DNA of 64,000 nt from DAOUEX01 sp034430235 (GTDB lineage Bacteria > Chloroflexota > Anaerolineae > UBA2200). How positions within the stretch are numbered: the first letter of the stretch is position 1; each line of letters starts with the position of its first letter. The position numbers and the translations under genes are program-made. Location: assembly GCA_964478075.1 (NCBI GenBank), contig CAYZGO010000001.1, positions 112,933 through 176,932 of the forward strand. Direction: 5' to 3'. Below, piece after piece: positions 15,242 to 24,757 of this stretch. Below the pieces are notes generated by a model, which saw only the letters and a list, made by a program, of their open reading frames with translations, did no database searches and was not told the DNA's origin.

Positions 15242-15562
15242 ATGAGCAGGACACCGCGGCCAACCAGGCTCTTCATCCTTGCTGGCCTCATATTGCTGGT
15301 ATCGCTTCTGACGCCTCAAGCGACGAGGCAGGCTGTCCTCTCCCTCGTGGTGAGCTATCGCTCCACTGTTCACCGCATCCTGCTGGTCGCGGCGACAATA
15401 GACGTGCTCTTCCTGACCATCTCATGGCGGAGCCAATTCCGGGAGCGCTACTTCTTCGCCCGGGAACAGGCGCGCGAGAATGTGTTCAGTGCGCTGCGCA
15501 TCCTCCTTTTGCTCATGCTGCTGACGCTGCTGGTGTCCCTCTTGCCACGGTTTGTGCCCTAG
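15242..15562 (+). CDS. Small membrane protein, unknown function
   Basis: A 106-residue protein with helices at about 10-27, 40-60 and 82-102, and a basic connecting segment (WRSQFRERYFFAREQARENV). GGGGGAGG precedes the ATG by two bases. I do not recognise a family. The following 330 bases to 15890 contain no supported gene. Confidence 0.55.
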   Translation: MSRTPRPTRLFILAGLILLVSLLTPQATRQAVLSLVVSYRSTVHRILLVAATIDVLFLTISWRSQFRERYFFAREQARENVFSALRILLLLMLLTLLVSLLPRFVP

Positions 15563-15890
15563 CCAACGTGCCACGGATCAGGAGTTGACCATCCACTGTG
15601 TCAAAGTCTCGCGTGTACCAAACAAGCATCACTCATGACAAGCAAACGCCCAGGGTGACAACGAACGTTCAACAGGGTTATGTAAGCAAGACTCTCCGTG
15701 TGAACTTGGGCACCAGGCAGCACCGCAGCGAAGCGGAGACGGGAGTGGCGCAGGTGCCGCTGAACTACGCCATACATGCGGCACATCGGCGCCGGGGGAA
15801 TTCGCGGGACGGCCCCCAGCACCGCCTGTTTCACGGACGTGCTGGCGCTGACTGACCATCTGGATGGAGGCTACGAACCTGACGAAAGAG
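15563..15890. other. Intergenic, no gene seen
   Basis: About 330 bases between the small membrane protein and the Gfo/Idh gene. Frames are short and lack family features; no hairpin or promoter of note was found. Confidence 0.6.
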
Positions 15891-17009
15891 ATGAACGTTG
15901 GCCTTATCGGACTTGGGTACATTGGCAAGATTCACGCCATTGCCTACCGAGACATCCCCTACTGCTTCGGCCAGACGCCGCTGGTGGTCAACCTGGCCGC
16001 TGTGCTCCGCTCTCGGCTGGATACCGAGGCCGAAACCATGAAAGGCTTCAAGGTCGCCACGACCAACCCTGACGAGTTCTACGCCCAACCTCTGGACGTC
16101 GTGGATGTGTGCACGCCCAACTACCTGCACCGGGAGAAGGTCGAACGCGCCCTCAAGTCTGGTCTGGCCGTGTATTGCGAGAAGCCACTGGCTTCTACAC
16201 TGGAAGACGCGCGAGCGATGGCGGACCTGGCGGAAACAACCAGTGCACTGACCCAAGTGGCTTTCGTGCTGCGATACGTACCCGCCATTCGTCAGATGAA
16301 AGCGATGATTGACGCAGGTGAGATCGGTCAAGTGTTTCACTTCCGTGCACGCATATTCCACGGGAGCTACCTTGACCCCAATCGCCCCATGTCGTGGCGC
16401 TTGAGAGATGCCCAGTCAGGCGGCGGCGCGCTCATGGACCTGGGAGCTCACCTGGTAGACCTGACCCGCTACTTGCTGGGCGACATTGCCACCGTACGGG
16501 CCGTCACGCGCACCTTTATCGCTGAGCGATGCACCACACGGGGCAGCCACGAACGAGAGTCGGTTGACGTGGATCATTGGGCTCACTGCACCCTGGAACT
16601 CACGAGTGGAGCCACGGGGGTAATCGAAGTCACACGGATGGCGGCTGGCGCCCATGATGCTACCGGGTTCGAGGTTTTCGGGAGCAAGGGTGCGCTGGCC
16701 TTTCGCGAGCCTGATGCCAACTTTGCCCACTTATACGAGCTTAAGCGCCAGCAGTGGATCAGCGGCCCGATGACACTACCTCCTATCCCTGGAGAGCGTC
16801 CCATCGAGCGAATCTGGCCCAGCGGCAAGTATTCGCAAGGACTCATGACCAATGCACATCTGGCCGCAGCGTACGACTTCCTGCTGAACGTGGCAGAAGG
16901 AAAGGCATCCCCGCTCGACTTCCACGCCGGAGCAGCAGCACAGGAGGTACTCGAGGCAGCGCGTTCTTCCGCCGCTCAGGGCGGCGGGCTGATCACGTTG
17001 CCTCTGTAA
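15891..17009 (+). CDS. Gfo/Idh/MocA family NAD(P)-dependent oxidoreductase
   Basis: A 372-residue sugar or inositol dehydrogenase-type enzyme. The N-terminal Rossmann motif is GLIGLGYIGKIHAIAY, the conserved EKPLA motif (CEKPLAST) follows near residue 95, and the C-terminal domain has GGGALMDLGAHLVDL with the catalytic-type His. Substrate unknown. The start at ATG 15891 places the Rossmann motif at the very N-terminus; an ATG 27 bases upstream has no ribosome site. The 3' end overlaps the convergent spermidine synthase-like gene by 34 bases. Confidence 0.88.
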   Translation: MNVGLIGLGYIGKIHAIAYRDIPYCFGQTPLVVNLAAVLRSRLDTEAETMKGFKVATTNPDEFYAQPLDVVDVCTPNYLHREKVERALKSGLAVYCEKPLASTLEDARAMADLAETTSALTQVAFVLRYVPAIRQMKAMIDAGEIGQVFHFRARIFHGSYLDPNRPMSWRLRDAQSGGGALMDLGAHLVDLTRYLLGDIATVRAVTRTFIAERCTTRGSHERESVDVDHWAHCTLELTSGATGVIEVTRMAAGAHDATGFEVFGSKGALAFREPDANFAHLYELKRQQWISGPMTLPPIPGERPIERIWPSGKYSQGLMTNAHLAAAYDFLLNVAEGKASPLDFHAGAAAQEVLEAARSSAAQGGGLITLPL

Positions 17010-19357
17010 GACAAGGGATGGCTGTACTGGAGCACAAAAGCCAGCACGTAGGCAGCCAAGCCAGCACCCATCGCGACGCTGAAACCAAGGGTTGTGGCAA
17101 GAACTACAGCCAGCACAGATGACAGTACTGAAGCGGAGCCATTTGCCGCCCACAACCACGGAATCAATGAGATGGTATCGCGCTGCCTTCCCAGGGCAAT
17201 ACCCAGCGGAAAGGGCATGCCCATCAAGAACCCAAGTGGTGCCAGCAGCAGCGCAGCAACCACAACGCGCACGCCCAAGGGCAGGCCAATCAGGTGTTCC
17301 AGCACTATCGGTAGGAAGATCAGGTAGATAGCCCCCACCACAATCAGACTTCCCAGTGCCAGTCGCAGCCGACCCTGCAAACGCTCCACCGGTACGTTCT
17401 GCGTGGAGTAGCTGCCAAGCCCGCTGAAGAACAGCAAGGAGAACAATACCACGGACAGAGCATAGGTGGGATGGCCCAGGAACAGGATGAAGCGCTGCAT
17501 GAGTGGCATTTCCAACAGCATGTACCCCAGCCCCAGTCCGACAAAGTAGACGATCAGCCACCCTGCCCCAGACAAACTCTGTACACGCTGTCGAGCAAAG
17601 ATCCACAGGGGTCCCAGTACGGTAAGCAATGTGAGCAGGGCCACAATGAGCAGCAGTGCCCCTAGCAATGTCGAGCTGGTCAGGAAGTCACGCAGGCGCA
17701 GCATGTTGAAGAAGAAGGGCCGATCATCCGTGGGAGGAGAGATGTTCTGCGGATAGGCAGCACAATAGGCATAGAGATCCGCTGCGGCTACCAGAGCAGC
17801 CACCTCAGAATCAGATGACGTGAGAGGGGTGTAAAACAGGGTAAAGCCCATCCTGGTTGCTACGTCTTCGATCTTGCGCACCTCTTCGACAGTGAAGGCG
17901 CTCTTTTTCATCAGCAGCGTGGCCAGGCCCTGGCGCGGCCCAGTGCCAACCAGACGCGCGGCCACCATCAGGTGCGCATCGGGATTACTCACCCCCACCG
18001 ACTGCCATCCGGCCAGACCCAGGGCCACCAGGCGCAGCGTCTCCCCCGGTCTCCAGTCAAAATACCATCGTGACATGGTCAGGATGCCATCGGGTGCAAG
18101 GTGATGATAGTAAGTGGCAAAAGCCTGCGTGGTGTACAAGTTGTTCTCGCTCAGAGCAAAGGCGCCAGCTGCCGTGGCCGCCCACGTGTCTATCAACGAC
18201 GCCTGTATGATATCGAATTGCTGCCGTGAGCGCATGATGTAGTTGCGAGCCTCGTCGACGACAATGTTCACCCGCGGGTCACTATAGACGTGGCCGGTAT
18301 AGTCGCCGTAGCGGACGTTGACCGCATCCACGATTAGCGGGTTAATCTCGACCCCCGTGATTTCGCGCTGCCCAAAGACCAGTGCCGACAGGATGTCTCG
18401 GCCGCCTCCCGGCCCGACAACGAGCACCCTCGCGTCCTGTTTGAGATAGTATGCCAAGTTGGTTACGTCGTAGCGCAGGAACTCCACTGTGCTCAGATCG
18501 CCATTGAAAGCCAGGAGTTCGGTCTGAGCTGCTGCCTCAATGTCCATCACCATGTGCCCTGCATAGTCGCCCTGGTAGCTATCGCTGATACCCCAACCCG
18601 GAGGGCGTGCATCCTTACGCGGTGGAAAGACCACAAAGCGCGAAAAAGTGTTCCAACGCTCGTAGATTTTGGGTCCCTCGGCCCGTCCTTTGATGTACTC
18701 GACACGCACGAAATTGAAACGACCGTTCAGCACCAAGAGCACCAGGAGGGCTGCCGCCCACAGCAGTGTAACACGCTGAATCCTTCTGGCCTCTGCAGAT
18801 GAGGCGAACAGAAAGGCACCGAGCGCAGCCAGTAAGGCTATAGCGATCACTGCTCCAGGGCCCCCCAGATTAGCTAATGCAGGCAAAGCCAGCAGACAAC
18901 CGAGAGCAGCACCGCCCAAGTCAGCGAAATAGAGCCGGCCGACCTGCTGCGAGAGATGCGTGATGGCCAGCGAAATACACAATCCACCCAGAAAAAAGGG
19001 CACGGCCAGGATAGCAAAGATCAGGCCCATGTTCGCCACACCAGCCAGCGATTTGGTTGGCATGAAGGGAATGCCCAACTGAGCCACAAAGCAAAGCAGT
19101 ATGGCCAACGAAAACAGGGCGGCCAGCAAAGGCAAGCGCAGCGCAAGCTGGTTGGCAGGGAAGTGGCGCTGCGTCAGGTACAGGAATGCTCCACTGGCCG
19201 CTGTGCCCAGCAGGGCCAGGGAAACGGACATGAAGGCAAAGTGGTACCACATGGTGACCGAGAACACGCGTGTCAGCGTCACCTCAAGGAGCAGCGAAGC
19301 AGCCGAAACGCAAGCGATCCCAGCAAAAACGCGCATGTGTGAGGTCTTCGAATCCAT
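16976..19357 (-). CDS. Membrane-embedded spermidine synthase-like protein
   Basis: A 793-residue protein: about six N-terminal helices (residues 1-215), a class I methyltransferase/aminopropyltransferase domain (VLVVGPGGGRDI near 320, GVEINPLIVDAV, and VVDEARNYI), then about seven C-terminal helices. This is the fused membrane SpeE-like architecture common in Chloroflexota and related phyla. Whether it makes polyamines is unknown. GGGGAGGGA stands six bases before ATG 19355-19357. The convergent Gfo/Idh gene overlaps the last 34 bases. Confidence 0.82.
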   Translation of the reverse strand: MDSKTSHMRVFAGIACVSAASLLLEVTLTRVFSVTMWYHFAFMSVSLALLGTAASGAFLYLTQRHFPANQLALRLPLLAALFSLAILLCFVAQLGIPFMPTKSLAGVANMGLIFAILAVPFFLGGLCISLAITHLSQQVGRLYFADLGGAALGCLLALPALANLGGPGAVIAIALLAALGAFLFASSAEARRIQRVTLLWAAALLVLLVLNGRFNFVRVEYIKGRAEGPKIYERWNTFSRFVVFPPRKDARPPGWGISDSYQGDYAGHMVMDIEAAAQTELLAFNGDLSTVEFLRYDVTNLAYYLKQDARVLVVGPGGGRDILSALVFGQREITGVEINPLIVDAVNVRYGDYTGHVYSDPRVNIVVDEARNYIMRSRQQFDIIQASLIDTWAATAAGAFALSENNLYTTQAFATYYHHLAPDGILTMSRWYFDWRPGETLRLVALGLAGWQSVGVSNPDAHLMVAARLVGTGPRQGLATLLMKKSAFTVEEVRKIEDVATRMGFTLFYTPLTSSDSEVAALVAAADLYAYCAAYPQNISPPTDDRPFFFNMLRLRDFLTSSTLLGALLLIVALLTLLTVLGPLWIFARQRVQSLSGAGWLIVYFVGLGLGYMLLEMPLMQRFILFLGHPTYALSVVLFSLLFFSGLGSYSTQNVPVERLQGRLRLALGSLIVVGAIYLIFLPIVLEHLIGLPLGVRVVVAALLLAPLGFLMGMPFPLGIALGRQRDTISLIPWLWAANGSASVLSSVLAVVLATTLGFSVAMGAGLAAYVLAFVLQYSHPLSYRGNVISPPP

Positions 19358-19783
19358 TCGCAGTCCCTCCCCGAAGAGGTGCAACCAACAAAGGCATTAT
19401 ACGCCACATCGTTGGGAACACAAAGGATCATTGCTTCTTGATCTCTTCGCGTTCTCAGCATGCTCCGAGGTTCAGTAGGTTTGCCTACCTACCCACGACC
19501 CACTGGTACACCGCTTGAAATACGCGACAACGCGTGACGCAGAAAGCATGCCGTTCTCGATCACTGTGAAGTACCGGCGGGGTATTGCCTCGACCCAAGC
19601 TAAAGCAAGGATACTTCCTACCGCGCACCTCAGAGGTCTCGGCCACCTGAGCCTGAGGTGGCAGTTCATCCAGCCTGCTTCCCAGCCACTAATGCCAGGC
19701 ACGGTACGGATGTTGTCTGCACGGCCTTGCATCCTCAAGCGCCAACGCAACACGCATGGGCAACCTGTGGGCCAACTCAGTCA
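19358..19783. other. Intergenic, no gene seen
   Basis: About 425 bases between the spermidine synthase-like gene start and the nagA stop. No family feature, terminator or promoter could be supported. Confidence 0.55.
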
Positions 19784-20953
19784 TTACAGATTCCGGTAGA
19801 CGATCTCCCCATTGACCATGGTCAGGTAGGCGTTTACCTGCTCGTCAATGACGGCCAGGCTGGCATCCTTGCCCACACCGATGCTCCCCAGCCTGTCGGC
19901 GAAGCCCATAGCTCGCGCCGGATTGAGGGAGGCCATCTTGACCGCCTCAGCCAGCGGCACATCCACTGTCTGATGAACATTGCGCACGCACTGATTCAAG
20001 GTAGCCGTGCTGCCTGCAATGGTGCCATCTGCCAGTGTCGCTCGCCCATCCTTGACCGTGACTGCATGGCCCACCAACTCGTACATCCCGTCTGCCAAGC
20101 CAGCGCCGGCCATCGCATCCGTGATGAGCACTACGCGATCGGTGCCCAGACAGCACAGCAGCACTTTCATCGCCCCGGGATGCACGTGGATGGTATCCGC
20201 AATCAGCTCCGCCGTCACATTGTCGGAAGTCATCACTGCACCAACCACCCCAGGTTCGCGGTGGTGAAAACCACGCTGCGCGTTGAAAGTGTGAGTGACG
20301 TGGGTGAAATTGCCTCGCAGTGCAGCACTGGCGGTTGCATGATCAGCGTCGGTGTGCCCCAGCGACACAACCACTCCCGCTTCACGGAATCGCGCGGCCA
20401 CTTCCTGCGCGCCTGGAAGCTCCGGCGCCAATGTCACTTGCCGAATCCAGCCCCGCGCAGCCTCCAATACAGCTTCGACTTCCTTCATGTCCGGCTTGCG
20501 CAGCCATGCCGGGTTGAAGGCTCCTTTCTTCTCCACGTTGACGAACGGCCCTTCGAGATGCAGCCCCAGAGCCTCAGCACCTGGCACACCCGCGTCCAGC
20601 GCATCGGCGAAGGCGCCGACCATCTGAACCAGCTCTTCCGAAGTCGGCGCGGCAATCGAGCACAGAAAGCCCGTAACGCCGCTGCTGGCCACCCACTCAG
20701 AATAGGCCGCCAGGTCTTCAGCAATCTTGCCAGACGTCCCAAAAGCGATGCCATTGCCACCGTGGACGTGAATATCAATGAAGCCCGGCACTACAATGCG
20801 ACCCCGCATGTCCAGGCGCAGCCCGTCCACACTGGGCGCATCCTCCATTGGTCCTACGTAAACGATCAGTCCCTCATCCAAAATCACAACAGCTTCGCGC
20901 TCAATCACTTCTGTCGGCGTAAGAACGCGAGCATGGTACAGTGTCGTTGCCAC
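19784..20953 (-). CDS. nagA: N-acetylglucosamine-6-phosphate deacetylase
   Basis: A 389-residue amidohydrolase that removes acetate from GlcNAc-6-phosphate. Metal-binding HVHGG lies near residue 62, the family LEGPF near 131, then SLGHTDAD, THTFNAQ and the catalytic Asp in LITDAMAGAG. The start is GTG 20951-20953 with GAGGAGATCC upstream. It is the last gene of the minus-strand amino-sugar locus, though about 480 bases and a dead SIS gene separate it from the rest, so it may have its own promoter. Its presence is the main evidence that the PTS here carries an N-acetylated amino sugar. Confidence 0.92.
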   Translation of the reverse strand: MATTLYHARVLTPTEVIEREAVVILDEGLIVYVGPMEDAPSVDGLRLDMRGRIVVPGFIDIHVHGGNGIAFGTSGKIAEDLAAYSEWVASSGVTGFLCSIAAPTSEELVQMVGAFADALDAGVPGAEALGLHLEGPFVNVEKKGAFNPAWLRKPDMKEVEAVLEAARGWIRQVTLAPELPGAQEVAARFREAGVVVSLGHTDADHATASAALRGNFTHVTHTFNAQRGFHHREPGVVGAVMTSDNVTAELIADTIHVHPGAMKVLLCCLGTDRVVLITDAMAGAGLADGMYELVGHAVTVKDGRATLADGTIAGSTATLNQCVRNVHQTVDVPLAEAVKMASLNPARAMGFADRLGSIGVGKDASLAVIDEQVNAYLTMVNGEIVYRNL

Positions 20954-21436
20954 GACGGATCTCCTCTCCGCGTAAGCTAGATGCCGCTCAGGCTGCCCGT
21001 ATCATAGCCCCCATCGAGCGCCAAGTAGACCACTGCATTTCAATCAACAGCACAGGATAGGCTGCCTAAACCCTTCAGTCAGGACGTTCGCCGACCCTTG
21101 CCGCTGGACAAGCGCATGGCAGCACCTGATGTTGGTAAGACGGTTATCGTGTTGCGTCAGCAGTAGCACATGGCGATGCTACCACATAGTGGGAGCCCTC
21201 GATGTGAAGAGCAACGCCAGACAAGGCTGAGTACTAAGGAGAAACCCATCATCGCGGCCCTGACGGAAGTCAGACAACAAGGCAATCAAGAGCTCTCGAG
21301 CTATCGGGGACGATTGCGGCGACGAGCACACCTGCCAGCAGGACGATGATCTCAACAGCGAATCTAAGCCCTTTCACGGCAGCCAGGCCAAGGCGGTTTG
21401 GGTGGCGGTCGAATAGGCCAGCCCCATCGTGGGCGA
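20954..21436. other. Intergenic, no gene seen
   Basis: About 480 bases upstream of nagA. A short hydrophobic frame on the minus strand (21270-21467) has no family features. The stretch may be decayed sequence from the adjoining pseudogene. Confidence 0.5.
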
Positions 21437-21976
21437 CTAATACCAGAGAAGAATGCGCCCCCTGCATTTCCTAAGAAGTCGCGCGTTGTGCTCGTCCGCG
21501 CCGTCCAGGTTGCCGCTCAGAAAGATCGGCGGCTCAACGCCTGCGTCCAGCATGTTCTGCGCGGCTTGAACAACAATGGCCTCGATTATCGTCATGGCGG
21601 AGATGCTCGATACTGCTCCCATTGGTTGCCTCAGACCTCCCAAGTGCATCACCGCGTCTCCCCATGGGGCGCAATTGTCAATCACCACGTCCGCCACTTC
21701 GTAGAGCTTCTTCCCGCTGGAATGCCGTCAGGTTGTCCCCCTGGAGTGAGCCAGGAACGTGATCGCAATCACCGGCACACTGCGCGCTTGGTCCCCTATC
21801 GCTATCTCGATTGACGCCGCATCTTCGGCAACCACATGCGAGTGCCCCGTGCCAAAGGCGCAGAGAATGCCAGCATTGGCCCGCGCCTCGGCAATCACCG
21901 GCGCCGCGCCTTCGGTTTTGTCCATCTGTGCCTCGACAGTGTGTTGCAGGGCAGCATGCATCGCCGGGTATTCCAC
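21437..21976 (-). pseudogene. SIS-domain sugar isomerase/UPF0309-like gene, deleted and with TGA
   Basis: One reading frame encodes both ends of an SIS-domain protein. The N-terminal part includes ILCAFGTGHSHVVAEDAA; it then jumps in frame to the C-terminal half (VPVIAITFLAHSR), so about 75-80 central codons with the sugar-phosphate loop are missing. A TGA at 21728-21730 then stops the frame before RHSSGKKLYEVADVVIDNC and the rest of the domain. The paralogue at 23829-24581 is more complete. It is dead by two separate lesions. Confidence 0.8.
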
Positions 21977-22032
21977 TGCTTTGCTAGTGGAAACTTCGCC
22001 TCCATCTCAAGATAATGGCCTGCGCACCCTAC

Positions 22033-22767
22033 CTATCCTGAGTGAAGGGCTGCAACAGCTCGATCTAATGCTTCGGCCAGTTGTCTTACTCTGTGCTCGC
22101 TAACGACGCCGTAGGGTGTCGGTGGAACACGCACACCCGTGCCTGCATGGGCGTTCGTCACACCAGTCCCAGCCACAATCTGGGCTATGTTTTCAGCATT
22201 GACTCCACCGGCCAGAAAGAACTCGATGCGTCCAGTTCCTTGCTCTGCGAATCTGCGAATCTGCGCTATTCCATCTCTGGCCTTGCCTGCCAGGTCAGCG
22301 CCACCCGTGATGCGAACACTCTTCACCCCCAGGTCAATCATCGTCTCCAAGGCCTGCCTTGGATCAGCAGTCAGTTCCCACGCGAGGTGAAAGCTGAGCG
22401 GGCAGCCATCGGCTGCATCTTGAAACGCTCTCATAGCGTCCACATCTATGCGCCCGTCTTCTGTGAGACACCCTAAGAGAAAGCCCTTAGCCCCCATTTC
22501 GCGGCCCAGCCGGATGTCGGAACACATGACAGCAATGTCACTTCTTGAGTATACGAACGTGCGGGCGTGGGGACGGATCATGAGCACCACATCAACGCCG
22601 ACGCTGGCGCAAACCTGTTCGATCATGCCAGCACTTGGCGTCAGTCCACCATCCGAAAAGGCGGCTTTGAAATCGAGTTGGGTAGCCCCGCCTGCTTGGG
22701 CGGCAAGTGCATCAGATACAGTGTCGATAATGATCTCTAGCTTCGGTCGCCTGACGGCATGGGCCAT
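22033..22767 (-). CDS. cutC: CutC-family TIM-barrel protein
   Basis: A 244-residue member of the CutC family: LEIIIDTVSDALAAQAGGAT at the N-terminus, VLMIRPHARTFVYS in the middle, GAKGFLLGCLTEDGRID, and the glycine-rich FFLAGGVNAEN near the end. CutC was named for copper homeostasis in E. coli but its true function is debated. Here it sits 14 bases after a GntR regulator inside an amino-sugar PTS locus, which favours a sugar-phosphate role over copper. GAGGGG precedes the ATG. Confidence 0.85.
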   Translation of the reverse strand: MAHAVRRPKLEIIIDTVSDALAAQAGGATQLDFKAAFSDGGLTPSAGMIEQVCASVGVDVVLMIRPHARTFVYSRSDIAVMCSDIRLGREMGAKGFLLGCLTEDGRIDVDAMRAFQDAADGCPLSFHLAWELTADPRQALETMIDLGVKSVRITGGADLAGKARDGIAQIRRFAEQGTGRIEFFLAGGVNAENIAQIVAGTGVTNAHAGTGVRVPPTPYGVVSEHRVRQLAEALDRAVAALHSG

Positions 22768-22781
22768 ATTGAACCCCTCCT

Positions 22782-23504
22782 CTATCGTAGTGGTAATCGG
22801 TACCGGTCGCCCCGGTACGTAGTGCGGGAGAACTCGATGGCTTGACCGCTGTCCAGATAAGTGAGTTGTTCCACAACCAGCAAGGCAGCAGGAGGAGTCA
22901 ATTGCAGCCGAGATGCCTGTTGTTCGTCGGCAAGCGTTGCCTCGACCGTTCTTGTGCTGTGTGCCAGGTGTAGACCATACACGTTGTGCAACACGGCGAA
23001 AAGCGAGCCCTGCTCCAGGTCATGCTCCAGCAAGCCCGGGCAGAGCGTGTGCGGCAGATAGGTCACCTGCAGGGCCATTGGCGCACCGTCGGCCAGGCGC
23101 AGACGATACAGGTACACCAGTTGTGCGCCCACTTCCACGCTCAACGCCCGAGCTAGTGTTGTGGAGGCACCAACGATCTTTGCAGTAAGTACCTTGCTGG
23201 AAGCCTTCATGCCCCGTCGGGTCGTCTCCTCGCTAAAGCTGCGGAGTGGCTCACTCTCCGCGTCTTGCTTGCTGTCAGCCACGTAAAGGCCTTTGCCCGC
23301 AATGGCGTAAATCAGGCCTTCATGGAGCAGCTCATTGATCGCTCGGCGCACTGTCATGTGGCTCATCCCATACCGTTCGCACAGCACTCGCTGGGAGGGC
23401 AACTGGTCGCCTGGTACAAAATCACCGCGCTCCACGGAGGCAATCAAGCGCTCTTTCAATTGCGCATACAAAGGCAATCTCGGATTCATTCTTCTCTGCA
23501 GCAC
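22782..23504 (-). CDS. GntR/HutC-family transcriptional regulator
   Basis: A 240-residue repressor: N-terminal winged HTH (PLYAQLKERLIASVERGDF, LPSQRVLCERYGMSHMTVRRA) and a C-terminal UTRA ligand domain ending FSRTTYRGDRYRLPL. HutC-type members of this size (NagR/YvoA, DasR) sense GlcNAc-6-phosphate or glucosamine-6-phosphate; its neighbours here agree. Candidate operators are the palindrome at 26683-26702 and the inverted repeat at 23591-23614 in its own upstream region. Confidence 0.88.
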   Translation of the reverse strand: MLQRRMNPRLPLYAQLKERLIASVERGDFVPGDQLPSQRVLCERYGMSHMTVRRAINELLHEGLIYAIAGKGLYVADSKQDAESEPLRSFSEETTRRGMKASSKVLTAKIVGASTTLARALSVEVGAQLVYLYRLRLADGAPMALQVTYLPHTLCPGLLEHDLEQGSLFAVLHNVYGLHLAHSTRTVEATLADEQQASRLQLTPPAALLVVEQLTYLDSGQAIEFSRTTYRGDRYRLPLR

Positions 23505-23590
23505 CTCACTACTGCCGGGTTACGGCTCCGGACTGTATCGGGTCCGAAAGCGACACCCAGGCTTGGTCTCAGAAACGAGTGGATATACGT

Positions 23591-23614
23591 GCTGGCTGAT
23601 ATTATGTAGCCAGC
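23591..23614. promoter_or_regulatory. Inverted repeat upstream of the GntR gene
   Basis: GCTGGCT (23591-23597) and AGCCAGC (23608-23614) are separated by ten bases, 87 bases upstream of the regulator start. It could be an operator or a leader hairpin; direct evidence is only the symmetry. Confidence 0.35.
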
Positions 23615-23828
23615 GTACATCAGATTCGTCCACCTATCAAGTGTACACACAGAACCGCAGCCTGCTCAACGTTGTTTGTGGGAAACGCGGTTTATCCGGT
23701 GCTTGAATGATGAAAGCATCGCTTTGCAGGCTCTCCGTGATATACAAAAGGCACATCTCTGCACCAAAAACCGGTTTGTTGGCCGCACTGGTGGTTTTGG
23801 CATCGTTGTGCCTTCCACGTGCTGGCGT

Positions 23829-24581
23829 TCAGAAAGGTTTGAGTCTTGTCCCACCGAAACGGGCCGCCAGTTGCGCAGCCCGTTCATCGCCACCAGGGAC
23901 ATTGGCGCTGAGCCAGATCGGAGGCGCAGTGCCTGCCTGGAACAGGCGCCTTGCCACCTCGGCGACCATTGCTTGCAAGATGGCAGCGCCGACCACCGTG
24001 GACAGCGGCGAGGTCTTTGGCACTCCCGGGCCGATCTCAACGCAAGCGTCACCTGCTGGAACGCAGTTGTCAATCACCAAGTCAGCTATCTCAAACAGCC
24101 GTTTGCCGTTCGAGTGGCGAGACTTGGCCTTCGAAGACTGTTCCAGCGAGGTGATAGCCACGACCTTGAGTCCCTTCGACTTGGCTTCCATCGCCGCCTC
24201 AAGCGGGCCGGGATTCATGCCGGACTGTGAAACCACGATGAGTACTTCCGCCGGGCGCAAGTCATAGCCCTCGAGCAGTATCTTGGCATACCCCTCCAAA
24301 CGTTCCAGCTTCGTGCCTCGCATCGGGCTTCCCCCCCCCCAGCAGCGTGTAATTGATATCGAGGATGGCGTTGACCGGCGCCAGACCCCCAGAACGGAAA
24401 CTCACCTCCTCGGCTAGTATATGCCTGTGGCCTGCGCCAAAGGTGTGTAGACTCCATCAGCGTTGATCGAATCGGCAATCCACTGCGCAGCCTGATCCAG
24501 GGCAGCGGCTTGGGTCTCCATCACTCTCTCGATGGTAGCGATCGCCTTGCGGAAGTAGGTATTCGCTGCTTCAAGCATCAT
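23829..24581 (-). pseudogene. SIS-domain phosphosugar-binding protein with two compensating frameshifts
   Basis: Starts well: GGAGGG then ATG 24579-24581, followed by an N-terminal helix region (MLEAANTYFRKAIATIERVM). Near 24440 an extra AC in TACACACC shifts the frame, so the frame as written stops at TAG. The shifted frame reads FGAGHRHILAEEVSF, RSGGLAPVNAIL and DINYTLLGGG. A run of ten G at about 24332-24341 restores the original frame, which continues RGTKLERLEGYAK, VLIVVSQSGMNPGPLE, VVAITSL and RHSNGKRLFEIADLVIDNC to the stop at 23829. The SIS domain binds phosphosugars. Either this is a recent pseudogene or the sequence has errors at the repeat and the G-run. Confidence 0.75.
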
Positions 24582-24757
24582 TGTTTTCCCTCCACACTAG
24601 ATGAGGACGGCAGTCCCCTTCTCTTCACGAGCTGGGGCTGCCGTCCTAGTGATGAACTTGCAGAGTCTGTTGCAGCGAATGCGCTAGCCCAGGATGTCAC
24701 TCCTTGCAAAGAGCTTCCCGGACCTGATACCGCAACCTTGATGACCGATGACTGGCC

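Noticed and set aside
19658..20980. 440-codon plus-strand frame over nagA
   Set aside because: Shadow of nagA; no motifs of any family.
21270..21467. 65-codon hydrophobic minus-strand frame
   Set aside because: No ribosome site, no family pattern, overlaps decayed sequence.
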